A stretch of DNA of 64,000 nt from Fulvia fulva (Eukaryota > Ascomycota > Dothideomycetes > Mycosphaerellales > Mycosphaerellaceae): NCBI RefSeq assembly GCF_020509005.1, contig NC_063012.1, positions 6,634,001 to 6,698,000 of the forward strand. The letters are read 5' to 3'. The notes beneath the pieces were generated by a model. It did no database searches, was not told the origin of the DNA, and was given only the letters and a program-made list of their open reading frames with translations. Shown one piece after another: positions 32,740 through 44,609 of the stretch; position 1 is the stretch's first letter, and every line of letters starts with the position of its first letter. The position numbers and the translations under genes were made by a program.

Positions 32740-34003
32740 CTATAGACCTCTTTTCTCATCGTGTTCGCCGTTGAGCATACCGAAGCTATCTTGCCTCCGG
32801 CCTTTGCGGCCATAAATCTCTTTTGCCCACTCGCTGATCTGGAAACACCAGCCGCCCGCAACAAGTAGTCCAGATACAACGTTGACCAGCCGTATGAGCA
32901 GAGCTGGTATCGAGCTCCATTCCTCGGCGATGGTAAGACCTATTGGCTCGATGTCGAACTTGATGAAAACACCGGGCACGGCATTCTCTGGCACTTTATG
33001 AGACTGTTCCGTCACAGCATACTGGTTCGTAAAGACGGTGTTCTTGTTATAACGGTGTGGGTATTGGCTTAGTCCATCTTCGCCCGATGAAGGTGACTCG
33101 TGGTGCTTGTCGATCTTGCGGAGTGTCTTCGCATCGGTCGTGTAGATGGTTGGGACCACTGAGAGGTAGTACTGGAATTTGTAAAAGTGATCGGATGTGG
33201 TTGCTACCGTGTTGTCGAGAGGGTTGGTCAAGGACGGGTAGAAGGGGCCAAACGAAAGCTCGTTGACCGTATGGCTGAAGTTGAATGCTGCAGGACTTGT
33301 TAGCAGTGCTCGTATTCGTCACTCTGTCCTGTCAAGACTTACTACTGTGGTCAAGATGAGCGCCAAACTCCATGTATCCATGCCCTCTGGCAGTGATATG
33401 GAAGTCTCCCTGCACCTTGTTCCCATGCATACTGCCGTATATCCTGCAACTGTCCGCCTGCGCTCCCCATGGCAGACCCGGCGTTTTCTTGAACTTCTTC
33501 TTCCTCCTTGCTGCGCCAACATAGTTGTGTACGTCCTCCTCGTCATACTCTGCTCCCTTGCCATCATACCCACTCCGAATCCGCTCATCCTTATCCGCGG
33601 CAAGAGCATGCGACCTTCCACCCCATTGTCTCCAAGTCGTAGCGTCTTTCTTCAGCGCCGACCCAGCAAGGATGCGATCTCCCGACGAGTCCTGCACATT
33701 CACATGCAAGTCACTGCACTGCATCGCAACTACAACATCGAGGTTGATCTGCAGATCATGGCCGACTCCCTGCTCCACCGCAAACGTGTGTGTAGTCTCT
33801 CCCACCCACCATCTCGACAGCTCGCTCCATCCCAGGAATAACGATGCGACGATCAGCACCACGGTCCAGACGCCGCCTGATTCTGTGCGTTGTGTATAAG
33901 AAGGTTTCGTCTTGGGAAAGGCGTCGAAGGATTTTACGACGCTGGAAGCCTTGCTCTCCCCGAAATTGGAGTCGTCGAGTCCTCTGTCTGAAAAGCCATT
34001 CAT
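32740..34003 (-). CDS. ERV41: ER-Golgi intermediate compartment protein Erv41 (ERGIC2)
   Basis: Exons 34003-33343 and 33287-32740 (55-bp intron) give 402 residues. Erv41 forms a complex with Erv46 that cycles between ER and Golgi in COPI/COPII vesicles and retrieves ER residents. It has a short cytosolic N terminus with SFDAFPKTKPSYTQRTESGG, a first transmembrane helix (VWTVVLIVASLFLGW), a large lumenal domain with LDVVVAMQCSDLHVNVQD and GCRIYGS-like CRIYGSMHGNKVQGDFHITA, and a second helix near the C terminus (PALLIRLVNVVSGLLVAGGW). The splice joins the conserved GAHLDHS to TFNFSHTVNELSFG. The C-terminal tail is basic. The open frame continues upstream of 34003, but that stretch lacks conservation. 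Confidence 0.93.
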
Positions 34004-34398
34004 TGCACCGTGATGGCCACCCGGGCGACGTATGAACAGTGCTATCGGGGGAGCATTGGGTGTGCAAGTGTTGAAGACAAGTTGCACTTCGATCACTGAA
34101 GGCCGCGCCAGGGGGAACCCTTGAACGCGGCACGGCCCCTCGGCAGGGTGTATATATAGCTCGTGCGCACGTGAAGCAGAGATCTGAGGATAGAAGAGCA
34201 AGACATGAAGATGGTGGAATGATATACTTCATGATTACTGTACCCGATCCATGGTATTCTATGCTCATGCTTGCTCCGTCGCCATGCAATTTTGCTCCCC
34301 ATATCGACAAGGTGGAATATTCGTTATCTCGTCCATCATGTACATGTACATGCCAGTGGCGGTGTGTCATCAACATGTCGTCTATCTTCCGTCGTGCT

Positions 34399-35874
34399 CT
34401 ACAGCACAAGAGCCGCCACACCGATAGCTGCTCCGACCATCACAGCAAATTCGGCAGCATACCAACTCGAAGGGATGGCAGCACCAGATTGAAGACCTGG
34501 TCGGTCTGATGGAGACGGATTCGCGCCGCCAGTAGCTCCTGGTGCAGAGTCGCCAGTGGCTTGGCCAACCTCAGCAAAAGAGGTGATGGTCGAACGCATA
34601 CCGTTTGGTAGTGTCGTGGTCTGGAGACGTAGTCGGCTCACAGTTCCACCGCCAGGTTGATAGGTCACGGTGACAACACGACCTCCAGAGTCACTGGTGG
34701 TGTATACACCTCCTGGCGTCGGACTGGACAGCACGACTTCGCTACCATCACCGTCGTTCGTAGTGACAGCTGATGGAACAGAGCTGATGACTCTACCGCC
34801 GGACGCGACCGACACTGCTTGAAGAGGCGAGGCAGTGGTGATGGTGCTGCCCTGTTCGTTGACACTAGTGACGACGGCGGCGGGTGCCATGGAAGAGGTA
34901 GTCACTGTCTGTCCCTGCTCGTTCGTAGTAGTCACGGTCACAGCCACACTAGTTGGGGCTTCGTTTTGGAACGCCTCTGTTGTTTGGACCACAGTGCCGC
35001 CATTGTTGTTCGTGGTAGTCACTTCAACGGGTATCAAAACACCCGTTTGCGTGTTCTCAGCAGATGAGGGTGCTGCTGTAACAGTCGGTTCCGTGATGGA
35101 TTCATCCGCTGAGACTGTAGAAGAGGCCACGACGGACGTGACAACGGGTATTGTCGTAGCTGGAACAGAAGATGGTGAGCTTTGCGCTTGTAAGGTAGAG
35201 CTTGCATCTTCATCATTGGAAGAAGTAGTCGAGGTCGGTCGGTCGCTACTCGTGAGCGTGGGACTGGCTGGTACAGTCACCGGGGTGGAGACAATAATCG
35301 TAATCTCTTCGGCTGTCACAGTCGACGCTGACTGGACTACTGTGGAAGGAGAGGTATTACCTGAAGTACTTGTCGGCGCTGCAGCGGAAGACGAGCTTTC
35401 GACCGGCGAGGCGTCGACAGAAGACGAAGAGGGAGACTGACCTGAGGTACGCTGCTCGGTCGTTGTCACCACCGTAGTCTGAGTCGTGAACGAGACAGCT
35501 GTGGTCGAGGCATCGGTGACAATGACGGGGCTCGTCGTAGTGGCCGTGGAATTGTCATTCTGCCGCCTGCGGAGATGGTCCTTCACGATGGCATCCTGCT
35601 TCGCAAGATCGACCAGTTTGGAGGCCAACTCCGGATCATCGCTGCGAACAGCATCGATAGCATCACGTCCGTGTTCGAAAACGCCTTCGCGATATTTAGG
35701 CTTCAGATGACCTGCTAGTGCCGCTTTCAGAGACTCTCCGGGTAGTTGTTGAATGATCTCTTCCCACTTGGCGACAGCATCGGCTTCGAAATCGGCCTCA
35801 TCAGCTTGGTTCCGAGCAATGCCCAGAGTGATGAGAGGCAAGCCGACAAGTAGTATTGATCGTATTGACAGCAT
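34399..35874 (-). CDS. Mucin-like Ser/Thr-rich cell-surface protein, probably GPI-anchored
   Basis: A single exon from Met 35874 encodes 491 residues. The start is set at MLSIRSILLVGLPLITLGIA because it forms a good signal peptide; an in-frame Met 99 bp upstream would bury it. Residues about 20-105 form a charged helical domain (WEEIIQQLPGESLKAALAGH) that ends in HLRRRQND, a plausible Kex2-type processing site. The following ~360 residues are Ser/Thr/Val-rich repeats of the form VTTTNEQGQTV, expected to be heavily O-glycosylated. The C terminus has a small-residue site followed by a hydrophobic tail (AVMVGAAIGVAALVL) as in GPI-anchored proteins. No enzymatic domain is visible. A wall or adhesion role is inferred only from architecture. 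Confidence 0.82.
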   Translation of the reverse strand: MLSIRSILLVGLPLITLGIARNQADEADFEADAVAKWEEIIQQLPGESLKAALAGHLKPKYREGVFEHGRDAIDAVRSDDPELASKLVDLAKQDAIVKDHLRRRQNDNSTATTTSPVIVTDASTTAVSFTTQTTVVTTTEQRTSGQSPSSSSVDASPVESSSSAAAPTSTSGNTSPSTVVQSASTVTAEEITIIVSTPVTVPASPTLTSSDRPTSTTSSNDEDASSTLQAQSSPSSVPATTIPVVTSVVASSTVSADESITEPTVTAAPSSAENTQTGVLIPVEVTTTNNNGGTVVQTTEAFQNEAPTSVAVTVTTTNEQGQTVTTSSMAPAAVVTSVNEQGSTITTASPLQAVSVASGGRVISSVPSAVTTNDGDGSEVVLSSPTPGGVYTTSDSGGRVVTVTYQPGGGTVSRLRLQTTTLPNGMRSTITSFAEVGQATGDSAPGATGGANPSPSDRPGLQSGAAIPSSWYAAEFAVMVGAAIGVAALVL

Positions 35875-37299
35875 TGTCCTTGGATGCCCGCGCTCAACGA
35901 ATGTAATGTTGCAGAGACCTGCTCGCACGCTGAACGAGTGAAGCGTACTGCAGACAGGGAATGTCAGAGACATACCAAAAAATACTCAAGGCGCTGAGGC
36001 AGTAATGACACTCACCAGTAGGATGTCAGCACGGCGCAGGACACGGAAGGTGGCTTGCTAAATATGTGCCGCGGCGAAGAGGTGCTCTCGAGCTTTAAAC
36101 TTCCTGCGTCGTAATCCTCTTCCTTGAATCTCTTTGGCAGTCCTGTGCTCCTCTATGAACGCGCTTGTTCAGCACAATGAGAAAATGAAGCTATATTTTG
36201 AAGACGACAGTGCACAAACAAGGACAGAATGCCTCAAGCACGAGCATCCTCGGACGCTAAGAATTGATGTCGCAGCGCCAAGTGGCACCTCGTCGACGTC
36301 GAAGGCGGATCCAATGACGTGAGTGGAGAGGTGACTTCTGGGACATCCTGGCTGCGATACGAGCAAATGCAGGTGGTGTCGTCGCGACGGCAGATCAGCA
36401 GCACTTGTACAGAAGGACGGCGCGGCTAGGCCCAAACAGAGCTCGTTTCAGGTGTCGAGTCTCTTCGACGTTGCGTTGCCGACTGTACGCCAGTGGCTTG
36501 ATATACATGCGGTCTCAAGAAGCTGCACATAGTACTTGCCCTCTCGCTTGCCAAACAACAAGGCTGTATGCAAATGCGGTCTCGTTGCGCAACAAGACCC
36601 AAGGTCCCAAGCGGTCGGTCGTCGGAGTTCAGAATAGCAGCTTCAAACCGCGAGGACACCCGCGGACGCCACCCACCGAGAGCTCCTTCTCGGGGCCAGC
36701 TCGAGCTATCTAGAGTATCGTGGCATCGAAAGTCGTCCCGTGCACAGCACACACACATCGTACACTCATCCTGCGCAAGGACGGATCTCTGCCGTCTGAT
36801 GCGGTCCTCGCAACAGACCCGCAGCTTGCTCAGCCAAGATGGCACAAGGAAGCGGTTTGGGTCTTTTCATGTGAAGTTACGCCACGCCTGGACCTGGAGT
36901 GTTGGTAGCAGGAACACGAGTGGGACGTTTTGCCACACTGTATGCAAAGCATGCTATTCCAGGTTCAGTCCTGGAAACACTCCAATCAATCGATTGGGTT
37001 TTAGCTCCCTTGTTGAACACGGCTACCAGCAAAAGCCGTACTCATCCATGTCGCCTTCGCTGCAGCACGGTCTATAGTCGCGTGCCACCATTCGCTCAAG
37101 CCGTAAAGACAATTCATTATACACATATATGTGGTAAGTAGTGACCATGATCACGCCTCGCTGCAATCTACAGGTCCGCGTTCTCACGTCTGAAACCTAG
37201 TGCTTGTTGCTATACAGAGTGTTTATGGTTCGCCTGCGCAGCGCGAGGAAGCATTACGAGTGAAGCCGATCTGCATTGCACGCATTTGTCACTCCCCTC
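35875..37299. other. Intergenic 1.4 kb, no gene seen
   Basis: A 169-codon plus-strand frame (36568-37077) and its minus-strand counterparts were examined: they lack domains, lack splice-linked partners and are Arg/Ser/Cys-rich in the way out-of-frame GC-rich DNA is. The stretch holds the promoter of the mucin-like gene and the 3' UTR of the RhoGAP gene. Confidence 0.5.
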
Positions 37300-40145
37300 T
37301 CAGGTGCCTGCACATCTGGCATCCGTGCTAATAGTCGCAGGAAGTCCTGAACCCTCTACGTACCTCTCGCCATTCGTGCTAAGTCGGCCTGCCTGCTGAC
37401 CAGGTATCACTCCTTCTTGACCCATCGACATCGGTACTGAGGGTGGTGGAGCGCTCTCCATGGCGGATCTTTGTTGCTCAAATGACTTCTCACGAACAGG
37501 CATCACTTCAGCTGACTGCAGGTCTTGTTTGCTCCTGGACCTTTCATGTCCACGCTCCGGAGTGCTCGATCGTTTCTCAAAATCCCTCTCTTTGCGATCG
37601 AGTTTATTTCTGAGCCAGGACATTGGGCCTTTTCTTTCTCTCTCCGAGTCGGAGAAGACAGTGTCCGAAGTATAAGATGGTTGAATTTGTTGCGCAGGAG
37701 TGCCAGGTGCTGGATCGGTGGTGATAGTGCCCATTGGTCTTGGCTCTTGTAAACTTTTCCTAGGCAGGGAACCACCGCTTCCAATCGTAGACCTTGACGT
37801 GGCCTGGTCCCGCGCAGTCATGGTACCCAATGGGTTGCCTGGCGTCGATGGTTCTTCAATCTTATTTTGTGACCTAGAAAACCTCCATCGGTGCCTCTTT
37901 TTCTTCTCTGGCTGCTCTTCGCTTGGAGCAGGCATATCGTCCCCCACCATATCAGCATCAGACATGTCGGTATGAGACATGTCAGTATGCGAGTGGAACG
38001 AATTCGATGGTGATATGGTCGGGCGGAGAGTAGCATCTGTGGGGTTTCGCTGAGGCGTTGTCTGTAAGCCTGTTGGTGTGTTTTGGGCCGTCGCGTAAGC
38101 TGAATGCTCGCCGGAGTCCAACGATGCATCCTCGGACGGTACAGTAGCCAGGGTTGTCGGTGCAAACTTTGGCGATATTGGTGACCTTTGTGTGTCTTGC
38201 GGCTCATCATGCAGGGAATGGGCAGACGATTGCGCACTAGACAAGGTGGAGCCTGGGATTCTCTTCTTCTGCAGTTTGTTAGGCTTCCGTCCCTCACCTT
38301 CGCTTGTCGGCGACTGCTTGAGGATGTCAAGAAACCCCTTGCGTGTAGAAGCTGCAGAAGGTGTGTTGGAAGCAGACCTGTCCGTTGGTCTCTCTGCGTG
38401 TCCTGCTGGTGCGAGAAGCGGTGTCGTGTCCTTTTTGGGGGTCTGAAAGTCTCGCGTGACCGTGGAAGAAGTATCGCTGAGAGGCGCGCCCGCGAGTGGT
38501 GTAGTAGCCTCACTTGATGAAGCGGACGTGAGTTCGGGTGGTGCCGGGAATGCAGGCGCAGTTGTGGCCACTGGAGTGTTTTGTATTGAGCCTGACCTTT
38601 CTGTGGCAGAAGGCCTGTAAACCACGGTTTCGACGGTTGCTGCGGCGTTCACAACCGCTGTGCCAGTTGAGCTGGTAGGCGGGTTCGGCGTGGTTGGATC
38701 TGAATGTTTGTCACGCGAGAAACGGGGCGAGTGAGGCGCACTACCTCCTCTTCTCGAGGGCACAGTGTTGCTCCTGTGTACACCACCAGGCGGTGTAGCA
38801 GGGGCCGGTGTGCCCGAAGGCGGCTGTCCATTCTCAGATCGCTTGCTGTGCTTACTAGACACAGACACATTGCGGCGAAGACTACCCCATTTCCGCACGC
38901 TCTCTGCTGCCACACTAGAGTTCGAGCCCGAGCGGCCAATGACTGTCTTCGACCGACTTGGCGTGGTTGGAGTAGTTGGAGGCTTTGCTGGCGTGCCGCT
39001 TTGAACATCACGGACAGTTTCGATTGGAGCCTCGGTACCTTGCATGCCAATAAGGAAGCTGTCTTGGTTCTCGATCAGGAATATCAGCACATCCTGGCTC
39101 AGGCGGTATTCCTCAGGGGCCATGTCGTGTCGCGGATGGTTCAAGATGCCAGGTTGAAAGATGGCAGCAAGGTTGGGCGTTGTCATCTTGTTCAAGTCCG
39201 ATTTGCTTGCGAAGACTGCGAGTAGGTCCAAAATGTACAACAGCAGCTGGCGATTGAGCGGCGGGAGTTCGGTGATCAAGGCCTGGTACGCTCTGATGGC
39301 TGCTTCTGGATCGAAGTCGCCCTGGCTTGGACTTTGAGCGTCAATGTGGCCTACCGCTTGGGCTTGATGGTTCCTGAGAGGGTCTCGAAAGCGCTGGTAG
39401 AAGTCCAGAGGGATGATTGGCTCCGGCAGTTGGTTGAAATATCTCCGAAGAATGTTGGCAGCATCGTGTACGGTATAGCCTGTCCAGTCTAGGCCCTTGC
39501 CATATCTGTCGGGACTGTCAAACGCTATCTTGAGCTCCTTGATGCGCTTCTCACTTCCGGCCAGCCGGAATATGCCCTCAACATCAGTCGCTATGGAGAG
39601 ACGTCAGTCGGTGCTCGGTACGCCATGGTCCACATGAGCTCACCTTTCTCCTTCAGAAACACACCACACTTGGCCACTACAATAGGAACATAGCCGTAGA
39701 TGTAGCTTTGTCCCTCATCGTTGAACAAGCTGATGGCCACGTTGGCGTAGCGGATGCTGGCTTGTAGCGGAACACCGAAGATACCCTGCGGGGACGCTGC
39801 GTAGTCTGTGTTAGACTTGATCTAGCCGGCGCGAAGCTAACATCCATGAACAGCACAGGGCCCCAAACTGCGGATACAAACACCTTCAGGGCAAGAGCAG
39901 CTCACCCCAGCGTCAACTGATAAATGAACGCTGGTGTCTGGGTTGAGGTGCGAGCAGTCCTCCTCATTGTGGGTGCAAGGGTGATGCGTACCTTGGTCAT
40001 GCGTCTTCTTCTCGCCATCCCTAAACGACTTCCACCACGATCTGAGGTCCTTCTTTTCTTTGACAGCTTCGCTGGGGTGAGGCTGCGGCGCGGATTTAGG
40101 ACCGCTTGCGCCAGCTGGCGCAGTTGACGGGCCACTGCTCGTCAT
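37300..40145 (-). CDS. RhoGAP protein, Sac7/Bag7 type
   Basis: Exons 40145-39992, 39796-39644 and 39590-37300 (introns 195 and 53 bp) encode 865 residues. The RhoGAP domain occupies about residues 52-260: GIFGVPLQASIRYANVAISL, YIYGYVPIVVAKCGVFLKEK, then the arginine-finger loop EGIFRLAGSEKRIKEL restored by splice 2, LDWTGYTVHDAANILRRYF, and LPEPIIPLDFY. This pattern is that of Sac7-like proteins, which stimulate GTP hydrolysis by Rho1 to restrain cell-wall and actin signalling. The remaining ~600 residues are disordered, rich in Ser/Thr/Pro with many SP/TP sites and basic patches, and include two adjacent copies of SHTDMS. Late segments such as KGPMSWLRNKLDRKERDFEK are short charged helices. 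The N terminus (KKDLRSWWKSFRDGEKK) is basic with paired Trp. Rho1 as target is family-based. Confidence 0.92.
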
Positions 40146-40999
40146 GCCTGACGATGTTGCGGTCGCGTTTGCGACGCTCGGCTAAAACATGCGCCCGATC
40201 GAAGGTGAGTGAAGCGGCGTGGCGTGGCGTGGCGATGCAGAAGCTGGAGGCTGTGAGGCGAGACGACGTGAAAACAAGGCTCACGATCGCGTAGCCCTCT
40301 GTGCAGTCACGCGGTGCGGTGCGGTGCGGCTCTACGCGACAGTCTGCTGGTGGTGCTGCTGCTGGTGTTGCTGCTGGTGCTGGCCCAGGGAGGTGTGCGA
40401 GACAGCGAGGAGGTGCCAGCGATGCAGTGTGCGCGGCCGTGGTCGTCGTGGTGATGTCGTTATCCAAGATGGGGGTGCTGGGCGTTGGTCGAAGATGGCT
40501 TGTGACCTGCCAGAGCGCAGCCCGTGCTGGAGAGATCGAGGTGTCTCGCCAGGCTAGACACGAGACGAGGCCTGGAGTGCACTGGATTGCTGGGGCGGAG
40601 GGAGGGTGCTAATGAGACGGGCTATTTTTGGCTTGACAGAAACCTCGCCGGCGGCCGCAACAACAACAACGACACCACCACCACCACCTGCTGCCTCACC
40701 TTCGAGCCATGATCTGCTGCTGCAGGAGTGCGTCGCATACACAGTCATGCATGATACCTGGTGGCAGAGCCAATCGTCTGGCGGTGCTGTGCCCTTGATC
40801 AACATCCCAACTCCCGCGGCCAATCCCGCTACTTGTTTCGTACCGTAGCTCGACCTTCTACAGAGCTTGTAACACCTTAGACACATGTACATGTAGAGTG
40901 CTATCGCGTCCGCACGACATCATACCGCATCTCTGAAACGCACCTAAACGCATCGTCTACCTCACAGCCACCCTATAGCACGCACACACCTAGCCCAAG
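40146..40999. promoter_or_regulatory. Divergent region between RhoGAP and TIM9 genes
   Basis: About 850 bp without a supported gene. It contains short tandem-like tracts: ggcgt repeats near 40219, gcggt repeats near 40314, and tgctgctggtg-type repeats near 40346-40382. It presumably holds both promoters. Confidence 0.5.
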
Positions 41000-41405
41000 A
41001 TGAGCGGAATGGACATGTAAGTCAGCACTCATCGTCATCCTCCGCGCGGATCATGGCGAGAATCGCAGCTGATGTTTGATTAGGCTCAACGCTGCTGAGC
41101 AGCGCGAGCTGCAGGGACGAATGGAGAGGAAGCAGATGAAAGACTTCATGAACGTATGCATCACCGAGCTGAACCTCCGCGCATGACTTGAAACTGATGG
41201 CGTGAAGATGTATTCGAATCTTGTCCAACGATGCTTCAACGACTGTGTCAGCGACTTCACGTCAAAGAGCCTTCTGGGTAAGGAGGAGGCGTGTGTCATG
41301 CGATGCGTCGACAAATTCCTGAAGAGCTCCGAGCGGTTAGGAGAGAGATTCCAAGAGCAGAATGCACAGATGGCACAACAAGGCGGCATGGGCATGGGAA
41401 GATAG
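41000..41405 (+). CDS. TIM9: Mitochondrial intermembrane-space chaperone Tim9
   Basis: Exons 41000-41016, 41084-41153 and 41208-41405 (introns 67 and 54 bp) give 94 residues. Tim9 pairs with Tim10 into a hexamer that escorts hydrophobic carrier proteins across the intermembrane space. The twin CX3C motif is present: CFNDC and, 15 residues on, CVMRC; the helices around it ([43 protein letters not shown]) are typical. The first exon is only 17 bases. The second intron ends in AAG rather than CAG or TAG; it is accepted because it joins KDFMN to MYSNLVQRC exactly as in the family. Confidence 0.95.
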
Positions 41406-41566
41406 GTCAGCGCGGACAAGCAAGACACCGCATGTACAAAAATGACACGATATTGGTCGGAACAAGTTTTGCATTGGCATGGCGTTGGGTGCTCATGCAG
41501 CTGGCTTGAATCTGCAGACTTCTCTGCTCTCTACATGCGCTAAGCAGAGCGTGATCGAGGAGACCA

Positions 41567-42485
41567 TCAGTCTTTAGGTAGCAAGCCTCGAAGGCTGAGG
41601 TCGTAGACAACATCTTCGACTTCTTTGACCCTGTACTTGATCCCGTCGCTTCGCTTGCGAAGACTGTCGTTCTTCAAGTTCAGGATCTGGAACCCAGCGT
41701 GGACATCCTTGATGAATTGGCTGATTTGCAGTGGCCGACGATAATCGCCAAGGGTGACCGAGTTGCGTGCAAGACGGGCGAGCTCATCGAGGAGCGTGAT
41801 GAGTGACAGCAGGTACTCCTCGATAGTGAGGTGGAAGGCGTCACGATCCTTGAGGTTGACGGGGACTGTAACATTGTCAGCATGCCGCAGCCTTGTTGCA
41901 AGCTACAAAGTACTGGCCGTTCAGAACCTGGCCAACTTCCTCGATAGTGAGAAGCTTGCCGGTCTCGTTCTTGCCAAAGCCTCCTAGCCAGCCGCAGAGG
42001 AGAATGGTGAAGCAAACGCTCTCCATCTGCCGTGACCAAGCATAGTTGAACCGGTAGTACGGATGTTGAGATGCTATCGCGGACAGCTGTTGGATGGTCT
42101 GCACTTCGCTGACGATGTTGTTCTGTGCGGCCGTGACTACACTCAGTACTGCAGAGGTGTTAGACGACTTGTTTGTTGCGGGTACTGAGCAAGATCGTAC
42201 TGTCGTTTGTAGTAGTCGAATGTGCTCGGGACAAAATCGACTGAGTAGCACGATCTATAACGTGTCGGCGCTTGACCTGCTTCGAAGTGCCAGTCGCGGT
42301 CGTACCTTGCTTTTCGAGGTTCTGGACAATGTCGCGCAGTGCCTGCTCCATCAATCAAACGCTGTCCATGTCACATATTTGGCTCACGTCCATACATCTT
42401 TGACGGCAGAATCTTCATCGATCTTTTGCTGCAAATCCTCGAATATGCCTGGCTGTATGACGCTAGCGCCTCCACCTGTCGCCAT
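41567..42485 (-). CDS. Translin-family RNA/ssDNA-binding protein
   Basis: Five exons: 42485-42396, 42342-42306, 42254-42201, 42148-41918 and 41865-41567; 236 residues. Translin forms octamers that bind single-stranded nucleic acids and, with TRAX, form the C3PO endoribonuclease. The family core is clear: ALRDIVQNLEKQ, YYRFNYAWSRQMESVCFTIL, LLTIEEVGQVLN, then PVNLKDRDAFHLTIEEYL, ARNSVTLGDYRRPLQISQFI, GFQILNLKNDSLRKRSDGIK and VEDVVYDLSLRG. Introns are 51-53 bp. The last one has no usable GT donor in phase; the only donor that restores NVPVNL is GC (G|GCCAGT), so it is called a GC-AG intron. The human protein has nearly the same length. Confidence 0.92.
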
Positions 42486-43459
42486 GTTGTTGTGTGCCAG
42501 GTCTGAAAGTTGTGGTGTTGCAGTCGGGGAAAAACAGACGGGATGCCGTTGAATTCGCGGCGTCACGAAAGCAGAATTGAAGCACGAACTGTGCTTTGCA
42601 GATACGGTCACGCTCTTCTCCGAAACCCCGACGTCTACACGATGGGGAAGTCGATGAAAAGAATAGCGTCAGCCAGCGGCAGTGGAAGGCCGGCGACACA
42701 GTATCAGCCGGCTTGTAGCAAGCTTCAAGCGCGACAATACAAGGTTGCAAGAATATGGATAAGGACAAGCCTTATGGTGCAAGAGGTTTTACCCATCTTA
42801 AGAACAGATACTACGCATGATCAAAGCCAGGTTGGCAAAGCGTGCTGAAAAGGAAAGAAGATGAGGAGAGGGAAGCTGAAGGCGGATTCTTATAGACAGA
42901 GCCAAGCAGGCAGCAGAGAGACCTCGTTTGAGTCACGAATATGGTTCATCAACTGATTAATCCGTTGAATCATCTCACACCAACCAGAAGGACACTGTGA
43001 ACGCCTGCAAATCGTCCGATCCCCCTGCGGCCGAGCTCCAATATCCTTCAGATCGAACAGCTTCCCGCCACTTTCTACCCAACGACGTCCGATGTACCGT
43101 ACTCACTATTGCTGATAGGGTCGGATGATGGCCGGGTCTGCGCGCACGATAGGCCTGCAGCTGAGCTTGCTACATGGCCATTACCAGAGCTAGCTCGGGC
43201 CCACAAGCCAGGTCAACGTCGCAGCATGTCAACTATTGCCCCTGCTTGTAAAGATCAGTAGCGTAGAGCTCCTGTGCACAAGCTTTGGGGAAGTTGTCAC
43301 CATAAGACGTGAGTAAGAGCCCCTGAATGCGTTCCTCTGCAACGTGTTTCCGCTGTGAGCTTGAATCCTGGGCTACCGTAAGAATATGTAGGAAATCTGC
43401 TGCCCAGAGCATCGCCCGACGGGAGAGGTGTAGTATGCTGCGCATCTGGAACTTCCCAC
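42486..43459. other. Intergenic, no gene seen
   Basis: About 970 bp between two minus-strand genes. The plus-strand frame at 42510-42848 has no features of a real protein. It presumably contains the translin promoter and the GPI11 3' UTR. Confidence 0.5.
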
Positions 43460-44244
43460 TCAGCTCATCTTCATTTTGCTACCTTTCAGTAGTCCTCCCA
43501 CAACTTTGCCGATCACTGCGCCAGCGTAGAGACCGCAAATAATCGTGATGGGCCACTTCTGCCATTCCCTATCCCAATCCAGCGGTATTGGGATGGTTCC
43601 TATCCACGCGCCAACGCAGGCACCCAATGCCATGCCGTAGACCTCGTCCACCGGCTGCTGCAGACTGACAAGTCTTGTCCATGTCGACACTTGGAGGCCG
43701 TGAACGTAGAATAAGTGTGGTGTCGTAAGTAGTGCCAGGTGAATTGCTAGGAGAAGGGTATGTAGGTGATGCGAGACCAATGGTGCGCCGAAGAGGATTA
43801 CGATGATGTAAAGAAGCGGCGCCGACAGGGTGAAGGTAAGGACGAAGGAAAGGAATGCTGGCTGTGAGATGCAAGGTCAGCTGTCCCATCTGTGCGCATT
43901 GCTTGCATGTCTACACGTACCACAGCCTTGGCCCATATGTCCTGGGCTGGCTTGCCAGTTGTCGTCTTCAGGCCTGGTTTCGACTTGGGCGATGGTGCCT
44001 GGCCACTGGAAGGCAGGCAAAGCACACAGTAGAGCGCCTGAACCAATGCGACCGTCGGCGCCAGACCGAGGAGAGCGCTGACAGGATCTCGCACCAAAGT
44101 CGTGAAGGTGACAGGAATGAGGGACAGCAGAAGCACAGGATGCAGATTGGCGTAGAGCCACGACAGCTGGCCCGGGAGGAGATCAACTGCCTTGCCGGGC
44201 TTGACTGCCTCTGCGGGCTTCGCCTGGACTGCCGGCGAGCTCAT
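43460..44244 (-). CDS. GPI11: GPI-anchor biosynthesis protein PIG-F/Gpi11
   Basis: Exons 44244-43921 and 43861-43460 (59-bp intron) encode 241 residues from MSSPAVQAKPAEAVKPGKAV. Gpi11 (PIG-F) is a polytopic ER membrane protein that supports the ethanolamine-phosphate transferases Gpi7 and Gpi13 late in GPI assembly. Six hydrophobic segments are visible, including VLLLSLIPVTFTTLVRD, ALLGLAPTVALVQALYCVL, AFLSFVLTFTLSAPLLYIIV, and the C-terminal pair with GMALGACVGAWIGTIPIPLD and WPITIICGLYAGAVIGKVVG. The GAWIGTIPIPLDWDR(E)WQ(K)WPIT segment is the family hallmark. The open frame continues upstream of 44244, but the called Met is the first followed by conserved sequence. Confidence 0.93.
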
Positions 44245-44609
44245 GCTCTGTAGCGTTGGAGTGTGCGACGGCTCACGAAGTCGTGGTGATGTTAATGTTC
44301 CGAGCAGTAGTGCATGACGATACGTACATCCATGGATGTGCCAGCAAAAGCAAAGGAGACGCGCCCGCGTCAATGTGTTGCCCCGGCATCCCAGACCGCA
44401 ATCTCCACAGCGAACCTACAGCAGGCTACAACAGGTGCCGACCGCACTCGTTTGCTGGCAGGAAGTACGACTGCCGTGCTGCAGCATGTGGGGTCCGGCA
44501 GGTCCGCTGACGAGGATGACGACGGTAATATATGTCAACAGTGCCTTCGCATGACCAAGAGGATCTGGATCTTCCGATACACCCTTCAACAGGACTTTGC
44601 TGTGCGACC

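Noticed and set aside
36568..37077. Plus-strand 169-codon frame in the mucin/RhoGAP interval
   Set aside because: Arg/Ser/Cys-rich without domains, with equally long frames on the opposite strand; looks like random GC-rich DNA.
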